Shown here piece after piece: positions 1-9,948 of a stretch of 64,000 nucleotides of DNA (the first letter of the stretch is position 1; the number at the start of each line of letters is the position of its first letter). Origin of the DNA: Streptomyces chattanoogensis (GTDB lineage Bacteria > Actinomycetota > Actinomycetes > Streptomycetales > Streptomycetaceae); NCBI RefSeq assembly GCF_001294335.1, contig NZ_LGKG01000139.1, positions 1 through 64,000 on the forward strand, in the 5' to 3' direction. The translations under genes were made by a program, and so were the position numbers. The notes under the pieces are model-generated. The model saw nothing but the letters and a program-made list of their open reading frames with translations. It was not told the DNA's origin and made no database searches.

Positions 1-1
1 C

Positions 2-775
2 GGTCTTTCGGTCACGGTGTGGGCGCACCACATGTATGTGACGGGCGGCGTGCTGTTGCCGTTCTTCTCCTTCATGACGTTCCTGATCGCGGTCCCGACG
101 GGCGTCAAGTTCTTCAACTGGATCGGCACCATGTGGAAGGGCTCGCTCTCCTTCGAGACGCCGATGCTGTGGACCGTCGGCTTCCTGATCACCTTCGTCT
201 TCGGCGGCCTGACCGGTGTCATCCTGGCCTCGCCGCCGATGGACTTCCACGTCTCCGACTCGTACTTCGTCGTGGCGCACTTCCACTACGTCGTCTTCGG
301 CACGGTCGTCTTCGCGATGTTCGCCGGCTTCCACTTCTGGTGGCCCAAATTCACCGGCAAGATGCTGGACGAACGCCTCGGCAAGATCACCTTCTGGACC
401 CTGTTCACCGGCTTCCACGGCACCTTCCTCGTCCAGCACTGGCTCGGTGCGAACGGAATGCTGCGCCGTATCCCCGACTATCTGGCCGCCGACGGTTTCA
501 CCACACTCAACACCGTCTCCAGCATCTTCTCCTTCCTTCTGGGAATGTCGATCCTGCCGTTCTTCTACAACGTCTGGAAGACCGCCAAGTACGGCAAGAA
601 GGTCGAGACCGCCGATCCGTGGGGCTACGGCCGCTCGCTGGAGTGGGCGACCTCCTGCCCGCCGCCGCGGCACAACTTCCGCACCCTGCCCCGTATCCGG
701 TCCGAATCCCCGGCATTCGACCTGCACCATCCGGAGATCGCACGCGAGGTGGAAAGCGGGGTCCGTGTCCGATGA
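2..775 (+). CDS. ctaD: Cytochrome c oxidase subunit I (aa3 type), C-terminal part, truncated by window edge
   Basis: This is the catalytic core subunit of the aa3 terminal oxidase, which passes electrons from cytochrome c to O2 and pumps protons across the membrane. The reading frame is open from base 2, and the real start is upstream of the window. The visible part begins with [10 protein letters not shown], whose His-His pair ligates Cu[12 protein letters not shown] follows, whose two histidines ligate hemes a3 and a. Four to five hydrophobic segments and a soluble tail with [15 protein letters not shown], typical of actinobacterial CtaD, come after. The stop overlaps the next start as ATGA. 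Other cta genes are not beside it, so this may be one of several ctaD copies. Confidence 0.96.
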   Translation, partial: GLSVTVWAHHMYVTGGVLLPFFSFMTFLIAVPTGVKFFNWIGTMWKGSLSFETPMLWTVGFLITFVFGGLTGVILASPPMDFHVSDSYFVVAHFHYVVFGTVVFAMFAGFHFWWPKFTGKMLDERLGKITFWTLFTGFHGTFLVQHWLGANGMLRRIPDYLAADGFTTLNTVSSIFSFLLGMSILPFFYNVWKTAKYGKKVETADPWGYGRSLEWATSCPPPRHNFRTLPRIRSESPAFDLHHPEIAREVESGVRVR

Positions 776-1128
776 GCGAGGAACTGCGCATGCCCGATAT
801 CGGCAAAACCCTCAACGACATCGAGGGACACCTGCTCTGGGAGGCGGAGAAGGAACAGGCCCGCAGCCGGGCGGACGCATTCTGCGACGCCCTCCCGTGG
901 CTCACCGGCACCCAGCGCAGGGAGGTGGAACTGCGCTACTGCCAGGAACAGCACGCCACCACCCGGGACTACCTGGAACGCATCGCCGCCCGCAGCGCCT
1001 CGCTGCGGGCCGAATACGACGGCGCATACCGGGCCCTGCGGCGGCGGCTGGTCGCGGCCTGCCTGGGAGGAGCGGCGGCCGCGGCGATGCTGGTGGCCCT
1101 GGCGGCCGTGGGCGTCGCCGTGCGCTGA
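772..1128 (+). CDS. Small single-span membrane protein following ctaD
   Basis: A 118-residue protein whose ATG overlaps the ctaD stop by four bases, so the two are probably translationally coupled. Residues 1-90 are charged and helical, with many Glu and Arg, and look like a coiled or helical cytoplasmic domain. Residues about 93-117 form one Ala/Leu/Val-rich membrane span, so this is a tail-anchored arrangement. I do not recognise a family. Its position suggests an accessory or assembly role for the oxidase, which is inference from context only. Confidence 0.75.
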   Translation: MSEELRMPDIGKTLNDIEGHLLWEAEKEQARSRADAFCDALPWLTGTQRREVELRYCQEQHATTRDYLERIAARSASLRAEYDGAYRALRRRLVAACLGGAAAAAMLVALAAVGVAVR

Positions 1129-1160
1129 GGCGGACGGTCGCACGATCCGCGCCCGCCCCG

Positions 1161-2393
1161 TCAGCCGTACTGCACCTGCAGCTCCTTGACGCCGTTCAGC
1201 CAGGCCGACCGGAGCCGGCGCGGGTCGCCCGCCAGTGAAATGCCGGGCACGGCGTCCGCAATGGCATTGAAGATCAGGTTGATCTCCAGGACCGCGAGGG
1301 ATTTGCCGAGGCAGAAATGGGGCCCGCCGCCCCCGAACCCCAGATGGGGATTGGGATCACGGGTGATGTCGAAGACCTCCGGCCGGTCGAAGACCTCCGG
1401 GTCGTTGTTGGCGGAGGAATAGAAGAGCCCGACCCGCTGACCCTGTTTGATCTTCGCGCCGCCCAGTTCCGTGTCCTGGGTGGCGGTGCGCTGGAAGGAG
1501 ACCACCGGAGTCGCCCACCGCACTATTTCCTCGGCCGCCGTCGCGGGCCGCTCGCGTTTGTAGAGCTCCCACTGATCGGGGTGGGTGAGGAAAGCGTGCA
1601 TGCCGTGCGTGATGGCGTTCCGGGTCGTCTCATTGCCCGCGACCGCCAACAGCAGGACGAAGAAGCCGAATTCGTCGGACCCGAGATTCCCCTCGTCCTC
1701 CGCCGCCACCAGCCGGCTGACGATGTCCTCGGCCGGACATTCCTTCCGCGCCGCGGCGAGATTCATCGCGTACGAGATCAGCTCCATGGCGGCGTTGGTG
1801 CCGACCTCTTCGGTGATGGCCAGCTCGGGATCGTCGTACGCGACCATCTTGTTCGACCAGTCGAAGATGCGGGCCCGGTCGTCCTGGGGAATGCCGATGA
1901 GTTCGGCGATCGCCTGGAGGGGGAGTTCACAGGCGATGTCCGTGACGAAATCCCCGGACCCCTTCCGGCGCGCCTCCTCGAGGATCCGCGTCGCCCGGTG
2001 GCGCAGGGCGTCCTCCAGGGCGCGGATGGCGCGCGGGGTGAAGCCGCGCTGCACGATCTGACGGACCCGGGTGTGCTCCGGCGGGTCCATGTTCAGCATG
2101 ATCAGCTTCTGTACGTCGATCTGGTCGCGGGTCATCGACGCGTTGAAGCGGATGATCGAGGTGTTGAGGTTGGCCGAGAAGATATCCGGCTTGGTGGACA
2201 CCTCCTTGACGTCCTCATGGCGGGTGACCACCCAGTAGCCGTCGTCGCCGAAGCCCGCGATGCCGTGCGGCTGGGCGTTCCACCACACGGGCGCGGTCTT
2301 CCGCAGCTGGGCGAACTCGGGCAGCGGGACGCGGGTTCGGTAGACGTCGGGGTCGGTGAAGTCGAACCCTTCGGGCAACGCGGGGCATGGCAT
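1161..2393 (-). CDS. Cytochrome P450, CYP125-like steroid C26 monooxygenase
   Basis: A 410-residue P450. The protein closely follows the mycobacterial CYP125 pattern: LPEGFDFTDPDVY near the N-terminus, MLNMDPPEHTRVR, the I-helix AVAGNETTRNAI, the K-helix EEIVR, and the heme loop FGGGGPHFCLG with the cysteine ligand near residue 361. CYP125 enzymes oxidise the terminal carbon of the cholesterol or cholestenone side chain, which starts side-chain breakdown. The ATG at 2393 was chosen because AGGAG lies 7 bases upstream. An in-frame extension to 2582 has no such signal. It is divergent from the FadA5-like thiolase, with a KstR-like operator between them. The 3Fe-4S ferredoxin at 14529 is a plausible redox partner. 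Confidence 0.9.
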   Translation of the reverse strand: MPCPALPEGFDFTDPDVYRTRVPLPEFAQLRKTAPVWWNAQPHGIAGFGDDGYWVVTRHEDVKEVSTKPDIFSANLNTSIIRFNASMTRDQIDVQKLIMLNMDPPEHTRVRQIVQRGFTPRAIRALEDALRHRATRILEEARRKGSGDFVTDIACELPLQAIAELIGIPQDDRARIFDWSNKMVAYDDPELAITEEVGTNAAMELISYAMNLAAARKECPAEDIVSRLVAAEDEGNLGSDEFGFFVLLLAVAGNETTRNAITHGMHAFLTHPDQWELYKRERPATAAEEIVRWATPVVSFQRTATQDTELGGAKIKQGQRVGLFYSSANNDPEVFDRPEVFDITRDPNPHLGFGGGGPHFCLGKSLAVLEINLIFNAIADAVPGISLAGDPRRLRSAWLNGVKELQVQYG

Positions 2394-2627
2394 GGGCGAC
2401 TCCTGGTCCGTCGGGCATCCGAGAGCTCTGGCCTTGGGGCGGGGTGATACCGGGTGTCGAGCCGCGGAGGCGTATCCGCAGCAATCCTGACGCTGCATCA
2501 GATATGGGTGCGGTGAAGGTAATAACGAGTTCTGCAAGTGGCAAGGGTCGTGGCCGGACCTGTTGCGGACAAGGGTGTGCACGCCCCTTGCGCCGCAGGA
2601 CGGGGCTCATGAGACTGTGCAAAGAAG

Positions 2628-2641
2628 TAGAACGCGTACTA
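2628..2641. promoter_or_regulatory. KstR-like operator (one mismatch) between P450 and thiolase
   Basis: TAGAACGCGTACTA fits the mycobacterial KstR pattern T-NN-AAC-NN-GTT-NN-A except for GTA in place of GTT. It lies about 60 bp before the thiolase start, in the roughly 300-bp divergent region. AGAAC and GTTCT at 2629-2646 also form an 8-bp-spaced inverted repeat. A second bare core, AAC-GA-GTT, is at 2524-2531, nearer the P450. Binding by the KstR homologue in this window is inferred. Confidence 0.55.
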
Positions 2642-2642
2642 G

Positions 2643-3869
<1,227 letters not shown>

Positions 3870-3879
3870 GGAAACATCC

Positions 3880-3916
3880 CTGCCTGCGTAGCTGCCTACC
3901 TGCCTGCCTACCTGCG
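3880..3916. repeat. Short CTGCCTACCTGC-type tandem repeat
   Basis: Several imperfect copies of CTGCCTRC are packed in 37 bp between the thiolase stop and the next promoter region. No hairpin or coding potential is visible. It is probably a slippage-type repeat. Confidence 0.5.
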
Positions 3917-3984
3917 GAAAACCACAGTCGAGTTGGGTGGAAAACCACATACCCCGCCACGCGTGATCTTCGTACCGTCGAAGC

Positions 3985-5316
3985 ATGACGAAAACTCAGC
4001 AGACATCACAGACAGCGGACGGAAAGCGGCAGAGCGAGGCCCGGACCGCGGTCACCCGATCCGCATCGCCACGACGCTTATCGCGAGGACTGGCCGCGGG
4101 CGCCGCCCTTCTGCTCGCGGCGCTCACCGCGGCCCCGGCCCTCGCCGCGCCGCCGGCCGGCGCGGGGCAGGCCCCGGCCGACGTCGCACAGGCCGGTCAG
4201 GGGCGCGGGACGCTGCTCTCCCTCACCCCGCTCGGCAGCCGGCGCCGTGACGAAGTCGTCGCTCGGGCACAGAAAGCGGGCCTCGACGCCGGCACCGCGC
4301 GGTACGGCGTCGCCGCCTACCGCCTCACCTACCGCACGATCACCCCCGACGGCCGCCCCACCACCGCGTCCGGCCTGCTCGCCCTCCCCCGCGGCGGCGG
4401 CCGCCAACTGCCGCCCGTCGTCCACACCCACGGCACCCTCGCCTACCGCGGCTACGCCCCTTCCGTCTCCGAGGGCCCCGACCGGGCCGTCACGGCGCTG
4501 TACGCCTCGGCCGGCCGCGCCGCCATCGCCCCCGACTACCTGGGCCTCGGCATGAGCCCCGGCCGGCACCCCTATATGGACGCCCGGTCCGCGGCATCGG
4601 CTTCCCTCGACATGCTCCGCGCGGCCCGGTCCGCCGCCCCGCGGCTGGGTGCCGCCCTCGCCCACGAGGTCTCCGTCACCGGCTTCTCGCAGGGCGGGCA
4701 GGTCACCATGGAGCTCGGCCGCGCACTGGACCGCGGCGCCGATCCCCACTTCCGGCTGGGCATGCTGGCACCCGTCGGCGGCCCCTACGACCTTGACGGC
4801 AGCGAGCTCCCCGCCATGTTCGACGGCCGTGTCGACACCCGGTCCGCCGTGTTCTACATCGCCTTCTTCCTCACTGCCCAGAACCGCCTGCACCCGCTCT
4901 ACACCCACCCGGGCGAGGTGTTCCGCGCCCCGTATGCCGACCGCGTGGAGGAGCTCTTCGACGGCGACCACCCGGCCGAAGACATCGCGGGCAAGCTGCC
5001 CGGCCGCCTCGAGGACCTGCTGACCGACACCTGGTACAGGAAACTCCAGCACCCCTCCGGCGCCCTGCTCGAGGCGCTACGTGCCAATGACCGCACCTGC
5101 GACTGGACACCGGACCGAGAGGTACGCATCACCCTCTACACCGCGACGGGCGACCGGGACGTTCCGATAGCCAACACCCGCAGCTGTGCGGATGAGCTGT
5201 CGGGGCACGGCGCCAAGGTCACGGTCGTCGACCAGGGCCGCGACGCCGACCACTACACCTCGTTCCTCCGCTCGGAACCGTCCATAGCCCGCGCTCTCCC
5301 CGTCGCCCGCCGCTAG
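3985..5316 (+). CDS. Secreted alpha/beta hydrolase (lipase/esterase-like)
   Basis: A 443-residue secreted serine hydrolase. The N-terminus has a long basic region and a hydrophobic Sec-type core (LAAGAALLLAALTAAPALA, about residues 36-54) ending at an Ala-x-Ala cleavage site. The mature domain has an HTHG oxyanion-type segment, the nucleophile elbow GFSQGG (Ser235), a likely Asp at 390-392 in TATGDRDVP and His423 in DADHYTSF. Cys372 and Cys401 could form a disulfide. The layout matches secretory lipase or prolyl-peptidase-like hydrolases of actinobacteria. The substrate cannot be deduced. Its closeness to steroid genes might suggest sterol esters, but this is speculation. Confidence 0.8.
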   Translation: MTKTQQTSQTADGKRQSEARTAVTRSASPRRLSRGLAAGAALLLAALTAAPALAAPPAGAGQAPADVAQAGQGRGTLLSLTPLGSRRRDEVVARAQKAGLDAGTARYGVAAYRLTYRTITPDGRPTTASGLLALPRGGGRQLPPVVHTHGTLAYRGYAPSVSEGPDRAVTALYASAGRAAIAPDYLGLGMSPGRHPYMDARSAASASLDMLRAARSAAPRLGAALAHEVSVTGFSQGGQVTMELGRALDRGADPHFRLGMLAPVGGPYDLDGSELPAMFDGRVDTRSAVFYIAFFLTAQNRLHPLYTHPGEVFRAPYADRVEELFDGDHPAEDIAGKLPGRLEDLLTDTWYRKLQHPSGALLEALRANDRTCDWTPDREVRITLYTATGDRDVPIANTRSCADELSGHGAKVTVVDQGRDADHYTSFLRSEPSIARALPVARR

Positions 5317-5338
5317 CCCGGTTCGGGCAGAGCCGGGC
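5316..5338. terminator. Weak GC-rich hairpin between convergent genes
   Basis: GCCCGG and CCGGGC arms at 5316-5338 start at the hydrolase stop codon and lie before the convergent ECF gene end. No T-run follows on either strand. It is a possible shared terminator. Confidence 0.4.
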
Positions 5339-5351
5339 CCCGGAGCGGACG

Positions 5352-6236
5352 TCAGGAGGTGAAGGACACCGGGGTGTCGAAGGCGGCGCGGCGGGTGGCG
5401 CGGCGCAGGGCCTTGAGGATGGGGCCGCCGAGGGTGAAGGTCAGGATCACGGTGACCAGGGCCCGGGGGAGGTCCCAGCCGAGGGAGGTGGCGAGACAGT
5501 AGGCGAGGAAACGGGCGAGGTTTTCGTTCAGCGGGTTGCCGGGGACGAAGGAGACCCCTGACGTCATCCCGGCGATATAGGGCCAGCCCTGGAGGTTCAT
5601 GACCAGGCCGTAGAGGACGGCGGCGAGGGCTCCGTAGGCGGAGAGCAGGGCGAGTTCGCGGCGGCCGCGCAGCCGGCCGGGGCCTGGCAGCAGGCCGGCG
5701 CCCATGGACACCCAGCCCATGGTCAGCATCTGGAACGGCATCCAGGGGCCGACACCGCCGGTCAGCAGTGCCGACGCGAACATCGCCACGGACCCCAGGA
5801 CGAAGCCGAAACCGGGCCCGAGCACCCGGCCCGACAACACCATCAGGAAGAACATCGGCTCGATGCCGGCAGTACCCGCACCCAGGGGGCGCATGGCGGC
5901 TCCCGCCGCGGCCAGCACGCCGAGCATGGCGATGGCCTTCGCATCCAGACCGGTGTCGGCGATGGTCGCCACGACCACGGCGAGCAGCATCGGCAGCAGC
6001 GCGGCGAACAGCCACGGCGCGTCCTTGGAGTGGGCGAGCCCGGAGGCGGAGTCGGCGAGCAGCGGCCAGCCGAACGCCATCACGCCGATGGCCGAGATGA
6101 GGGCCAGGGCGGCGATGGACCGGGGACCGAGGCGCACGACCCGGGCCTGACGGCCGGAGGCCCGCTGCGGCGGGTGGCCCGGCGGGCCGGTCCGGGGCCC
6201 GGGGCCGGCGGGGGCGTCGGGGCGGGCCGGAGTCAT
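5352..6236 (-). CDS. ECF transporter substrate-binding membrane subunit (S component)
   Basis: A 294-residue membrane protein with a proline-rich cytoplasmic N-terminus of about 35 residues and roughly seven hydrophobic helices. Features include IAALALISAIGVMAFGWPLL, PMFFLMVLSGRVLGPGFGFVLGSVAMFASALLTGG and a Gly/Pro-rich loop GGVGPWMPFQM. These are typical of energy-coupling-factor S components that bind vitamins with high affinity. Its ATG overlaps the ATPase stop (ATGA). As the last gene of an operon that starts with a cobalamin riboswitch, its substrate is inferred to be cobalamin or a corrinoid precursor (CbrT-like). The sequence alone does not prove the substrate. Confidence 0.85.
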   Translation of the reverse strand: MTPARPDAPAGPGPRTGPPGHPPQRASGRQARVVRLGPRSIAALALISAIGVMAFGWPLLADSASGLAHSKDAPWLFAALLPMLLAVVVATIADTGLDAKAIAMLGVLAAAGAAMRPLGAGTAGIEPMFFLMVLSGRVLGPGFGFVLGSVAMFASALLTGGVGPWMPFQMLTMGWVSMGAGLLPGPGRLRGRRELALLSAYGALAAVLYGLVMNLQGWPYIAGMTSGVSFVPGNPLNENLARFLAYCLATSLGWDLPRALVTVILTFTLGGPILKALRRATRRAAFDTPVSFTS

Positions 6237-7927
6237 GGGGTGGCCTCCAGGGCGCGGGCGACCTGGGGGACGGTCAGCCAGGGGAGAGGAGCGAGGACCT
6301 TGGAGACCTGAGGGGCGAAGGAGGGGGAGGAGACCACCACCTCGCCGGTGGGGCCGTCGGCGACGATCTCGCCGTCGGCGAGGATGACGACGCGGTCGGA
6401 GAGTTCGGCGGCGAGTTCGACGTCATGGGTGGCCAGGATGATGGCGTGCCCTTCGGCGGCCAGGGAGCGGAGCACGTCGATCAGGCGGGCCTTCGCGGCA
6501 TAGTCCAGGCCGCGGGTGGGCTCGTCGAGAAGGAGGAGCGGCGGACGGGCGGTGAGGACGACCGCCAGGGCGAGGGCGAGGCGTTGGCCCTCGGACAGGT
6601 CGCGCGGGTGGACGGAGTCCGGCACGTCGGGCAGCAGCCGCGTGACGAGAGCGCGGCAGGTGCCGGCGGGCGCGTCCGCGTCATGGTCGGCGGCGGTGCA
6701 TTCGGCGGCGACGGTATCGGAGTAGAGGAGGTCGCGGGGTTCCTGGGGGACGAGGCCGACATGCTTCAGCAGGGTGCGGGGGCTGGTGCGGTGCGGGGCG
6801 GTGCCGCCGACGCGGACCGTGCCGGAGGACGGCTCGTGCATGCCGACGAGGGTGGTGAGCAGGGTGGACTTGCCCGCACCGTTACGGCCCATCAGGGCGA
6901 GGGTCTCGCCCGGCCGAACGGTGAGGTCCACGCCGTGCAGCGCATCGACCCGCCCACGCCGCACACCGAGCCCCGAGACCACCACGGGGGGTCCTGAGGC
7001 AACTTGGCCGGGTGCCATGCCTGACCCACCACGTGCCCGGCCGCCACCCCCGGCGCCCGCCCCGTCGGCGTCGGCCCCGGGCTCAGGGCGTGTGGCGGCT
7101 CCAGGGGTCACCCCCGCCAGTCGCTCCCGGAGGGGTCCCGCCTTGCGTCGGGCGTCGCGTACGGACAGGGGCAGCGGCGACCAGCCGGCGAGGCGGCCGA
7201 GGGCCACGACCGGCGGGTGGACGGGGGAGACGGCCATGATGTCGGCGGGGTCGCCCATGAGGGGGGCCGTGCCAGGGGAGGGGAGGAGGATGACCTGGTC
7301 GGCGTACTGGACCACGCGTTCCAGGCGGTGTTCGGCCAGCAGGACCGTCGTGCCGAGGTCGTGGACCAGGCGCTGGAGTACGGCGAGGACCTCTTCGGCG
7401 GCGGCCGGGTCGAGGGCCGAGGTCGGCTCGTCCAGGACCAGGACCTTGGGGTGCGTGGTGAGGACCGAGCCGATCGCCACCCGCTGCATCTGGCCCCCGG
7501 AGAGCGTGGCGATGGCGCGGTCGCGCAGATCGGCCAGGCCCAGCAGATCCAGGGTCTCCTCGACGCGGCGGCGCATCACGTCCGGGGCGAGGCCAAGCGA
7601 TTCCATGCCGTAGGCGAGCTCGTCCTCGACGGTGTCGGTGACGAAGTGGGACAGCGGGTCCTGGCCCACGGTGCCGACGACATCGGCCAGTTCGCGCGGC
7701 TTGTGGGTGCGGGTGTCGCGGCCGTCGACGGTGACGCGGCCGCGCAGGGTGCCGCCGGTGAAATGCGGTACGAGCCCGCAGACGGCGTTCAGGACGGTGG
7801 ACTTGCCGACGCCGGAGGGGCCGACCAGCAGGCAGAGTTCGCCCTCGGGGACGGTCAGGTCGATGCCCTGGACGGCGGGCGCGGCGGCGTCCCCGTAGGT
7901 GACCGAGACCTGCTCGAACCGGATCAC
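6233..7927 (-). CDS. ECF transporter ATPase, two ABC domains fused in one chain
   Basis: A 564-residue energising subunit with two complete ABC cassettes. The first half has GPSGVGKST, LSGGQMQRV and VLVLDEPTSALDP. The second has GRNGAGKST, LSEGQRLALA and LLLLDEPTRGLDY. A Gly/Ala-rich linker separates them, so EcfA1 and EcfA2 are fused. The second signature, LSEGQ, departs from LSGGQ. The start is GTG at 7927, overlapping the permease stop (GTGA), with AAGGAG 8 bases upstream. A much longer in-frame extension to 9085 is rejected because it runs antiparallel over the permease frame. It hydrolyses ATP for the B12-type ECF transporter encoded around it. Confidence 0.92.
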   Translation of the reverse strand: MIRFEQVSVTYGDAAAPAVQGIDLTVPEGELCLLVGPSGVGKSTVLNAVCGLVPHFTGGTLRGRVTVDGRDTRTHKPRELADVVGTVGQDPLSHFVTDTVEDELAYGMESLGLAPDVMRRRVEETLDLLGLADLRDRAIATLSGGQMQRVAIGSVLTTHPKVLVLDEPTSALDPAAAEEVLAVLQRLVHDLGTTVLLAEHRLERVVQYADQVILLPSPGTAPLMGDPADIMAVSPVHPPVVALGRLAGWSPLPLSVRDARRKAGPLRERLAGVTPGAATRPEPGADADGAGAGGGGRARGGSGMAPGQVASGPPVVVSGLGVRRGRVDALHGVDLTVRPGETLALMGRNGAGKSTLLTTLVGMHEPSSGTVRVGGTAPHRTSPRTLLKHVGLVPQEPRDLLYSDTVAAECTAADHDADAPAGTCRALVTRLLPDVPDSVHPRDLSEGQRLALALAVVLTARPPLLLLDEPTRGLDYAAKARLIDVLRSLAAEGHAIILATHDVELAAELSDRVVILADGEIVADGPTGEVVVSSPSFAPQVSKVLAPLPWLTVPQVARALEATP

Positions 7928-9132
7928 TGGGTGGGCTCCTTCTTGAACGGGCGCGAGGACGGGCGGGAGGACGGACGGGCCCCGGCGACGGGTCCGACCC
8001 CCTCGCCCCGCGGACCTTCGGCCCGCCTCTGCAGGCCCCCCGCATTCCCCGTAACGCCCGGGACCGGAGCGACGAACGCCGGCAGCAGCCCCAGAAGAAC
8101 GGACGCGGCGGGCCAGAGGGGCAGGTCGGGGGCGGTGAGGGGGACGGCGGACGGATGGAGGGCGGCGGGGGCGTACGCATTCGCCCAGATCATCAGGGCC
8201 GCCACCGCGATACCGGAGGCGGCGACCAGACAGGCGCGAAGGCCCCAGCGTTCGGGCCGGTAGCGGGTGCGTACGGAGCGGCGGCCGCCGAGCCACAGCC
8301 CGCCGAGCGCGGCCGCCAGTCCGGCGAGCAGCAGCGGCAGCCCGTAACCGCCGCCGGCGTCCGACAGCAGCCCATAGGTGCCCGCGCAGACGCCGAGCAG
8401 CCCGCCGAGGGTGAGGGCGGAGGTGGTGTGCCGTACCGCGGGCGGCACCTGGGCGGTGCGCCCGTAACCGCGCGCGTCCATCGAGGCGGCCAGCGCGACC
8501 GACCGTTCCAGGGCACCCTCCAGCACCGGCAGCCCCACCTGAAGCAGCGCCTTGAACCCGCGGTCGGGCCGGCCGCGCAGCCGCCGTGCCGCCCGCAGCC
8601 GCTGGACGTCGGCGACCAGATTCGGCGCGAAGGTCATCGCGACGACGACCGCCACGCCCGCCTCGTACAGCGCGCCGGGCAGGGACTTCAGCAGCCGGGC
8701 CGGGTTGGCGAGGGCGTTGGCGGCGCCCACGCAGATCAGGAGAGTGGCCAGTTTCAGCCCGTCGTAGAGGGCGAAGAGCATGCCTTCCGCGGTGACCCGG
8801 CCGCCGATCCGTACCCCCTTCGCCCAGTCGGGAAGCGGCACTTCGGGGAGAGTGAGCAGGGTGTGCGTACCGGGAACGGGGGAGCCCAGGACGAAGGCGA
8901 AGACGAGCCGGATGGCGATCACCAGCAGGCCGAGCCTGACGAACGCGCCGTACGAGCGGGCCCAGGGCGCGTCCGTACGCCGGGCGGCGACGACATACCC
9001 GGCCACCGCGACCAGCAGGCCGAGCAGCAGCGGATTGGTGGTACGCGAGGCCGCGGCCGCCAGGCCGAGCGCCCACAGCCACCACGCTCCGGCGTGCAGC
9101 GCGTTGCTACGGGTCGCCTGCGGGGCGCTCAT
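7924..9132 (-). CDS. ECF transporter transmembrane coupling subunit, CbiQ/EcfT family
   Basis: A 402-residue permease. The ATG at 9132 overlaps the upstream stop (ATGA). The first two thirds carry several hydrophobic helices and the cytoplasmic coupling segment with ARRLRGRPDRGFKALLQVGLPVLEGALERS and SMDARGYGR. The two Ala-Arg-Gly-type motifs are diagnostic of EcfT proteins that contact the ATPases. The C-terminal third adds more hydrophobic helices than a minimal EcfT of about 260 residues. The long basic N-terminal extension of the open frame to 9354 is not needed. It forms the transport module with the neighbouring S and AA subunits. Confidence 0.88.
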   Translation of the reverse strand: MSAPQATRSNALHAGAWWLWALGLAAAASRTTNPLLLGLLVAVAGYVVAARRTDAPWARSYGAFVRLGLLVIAIRLVFAFVLGSPVPGTHTLLTLPEVPLPDWAKGVRIGGRVTAEGMLFALYDGLKLATLLICVGAANALANPARLLKSLPGALYEAGVAVVVAMTFAPNLVADVQRLRAARRLRGRPDRGFKALLQVGLPVLEGALERSVALAASMDARGYGRTAQVPPAVRHTTSALTLGGLLGVCAGTYGLLSDAGGGYGLPLLLAGLAAALGGLWLGGRRSVRTRYRPERWGLRACLVAASGIAVAALMIWANAYAPAALHPSAVPLTAPDLPLWPAASVLLGLLPAFVAPVPGVTGNAGGLQRRAEGPRGEGVGPVAGARPSSRPSSRPFKKEPTQ

Positions 9133-9929
9133 CCGCGCCGGCGGCGCGCTTGCCACACGGCGGCCGCCCCCAGTACGACGACGGCCGCAATGCCGCCGAG
9201 CAGCCCGGCGGAGGGACCGCCGTCCCCGTCGCCGTCCGCGGCCTTGGCGGACGGCGACGAGGGGGCTTTCCTCGCCCCGCCCGATCCGCCCGCCCCGCCC
9301 GATCCGCTCACCTGCTCCGCACACCCCGACTTCGGATAGCCGGCGATGGCGCACAACAGCGCGTTGGAGTCATAGCGCAGCCGCCGGGCGACGGCGGCCA
9401 GCGCATCGCCCGCCGAGGCGTCCTCCGGCACCCGGGCACATTCCGTACGGGCCTTGGGCGGGGTCTCGCCGTCGGGCGCGTCGGCCGCGGTGCCGAAGTC
9501 GATGACGACGCCGATCCGTTTGCTGCCTTCCCGGGCGGGCGTGCCCTGGCACAGCGCGTCGAAGTCGGCGGCGGCCCGCGGCTTGCCGGCCGCGGCGGAG
9601 TCGGCGCTGACGGTGAACCGGAAGCCCTGGACGCTGCCGTCGGCCGGCCGCGCGGTGGCGGGTCCCTCGGAGGCGTACGACCAGGAACCGCCCTTGCTGT
9701 CCCAGAAGGACCAGTAGCGGTACTCCTGGGCCTGGGCCCGTGCCTGCGACAGTGTCTCTGCCTGCGCCTGCGCCTGCGCCTGCACCGGTGCGGCCGCCAG
9801 CCCGGTGACCGCACCGGCCAGCAGCAGCGCGCCGACAGCCCGGCGGCACCGCAGGGGCCCCACACGCCACACGGGACTCGTGTGCCGCAGGGGACGTATG
9901 GGCCGCCAGGGACTCGTAAGCCGCCTCAC
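9129..9929 (-). CDS. Secreted, C-terminally membrane-anchored protein of the B12-type ECF operon
   Basis: About 266 residues if the GTG at 9929 is used; the start is uncertain. A Sec signal (RRAVGALLLAGAVTGLAAAPVQA) is followed by a folded extracellular region containing EYRYWSFWDSKGGSWSYASEGPA, with two cysteine-containing stretches (FDALCQGT and ALLCAIAGYPKSGCAEQ). Next come a Gly/Ser/Ala-rich stalk, one C-terminal membrane helix and an RRRRG tail. This layout fits a surface protein held at the outer face of the membrane. It resembles uncharacterised Streptomyces proteins found beside this ECF cluster (I recall the label SCO2322 family, not verified). A role in presenting corrinoid to the S component is inferred from operon position. 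Confidence 0.75.
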   Translation of the reverse strand: MRRLTSPWRPIRPLRHTSPVWRVGPLRCRRAVGALLLAGAVTGLAAAPVQAQAQAQAETLSQARAQAQEYRYWSFWDSKGGSWSYASEGPATARPADGSVQGFRFTVSADSAAAGKPRAAADFDALCQGTPAREGSKRIGVVIDFGTAADAPDGETPPKARTECARVPEDASAGDALAAVARRLRYDSNALLCAIAGYPKSGCAEQVSGSGGAGGSGGARKAPSSPSAKAADGDGDGGPSAGLLGGIAAVVVLGAAAVWQARRRRG

Positions 9930-9948
9930 AGCCGGCCGCCCCGCTTCC

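Noticed and set aside
2524..2531. Additional KstR box near the P450 start
   Set aside because: Only the AAC-NN-GTT core matches; both outer positions fail. Mentioned within the neighbouring operator entry.
7928..9085. Long minus-strand extension that would make the ECF ATPase 950 residues
   Set aside because: It runs through the CbiQ gene in another frame, is Arg/Pro-rich and lacks family similarity. GTG 7927 with AAGGAG and GTGA overlap is the better start.
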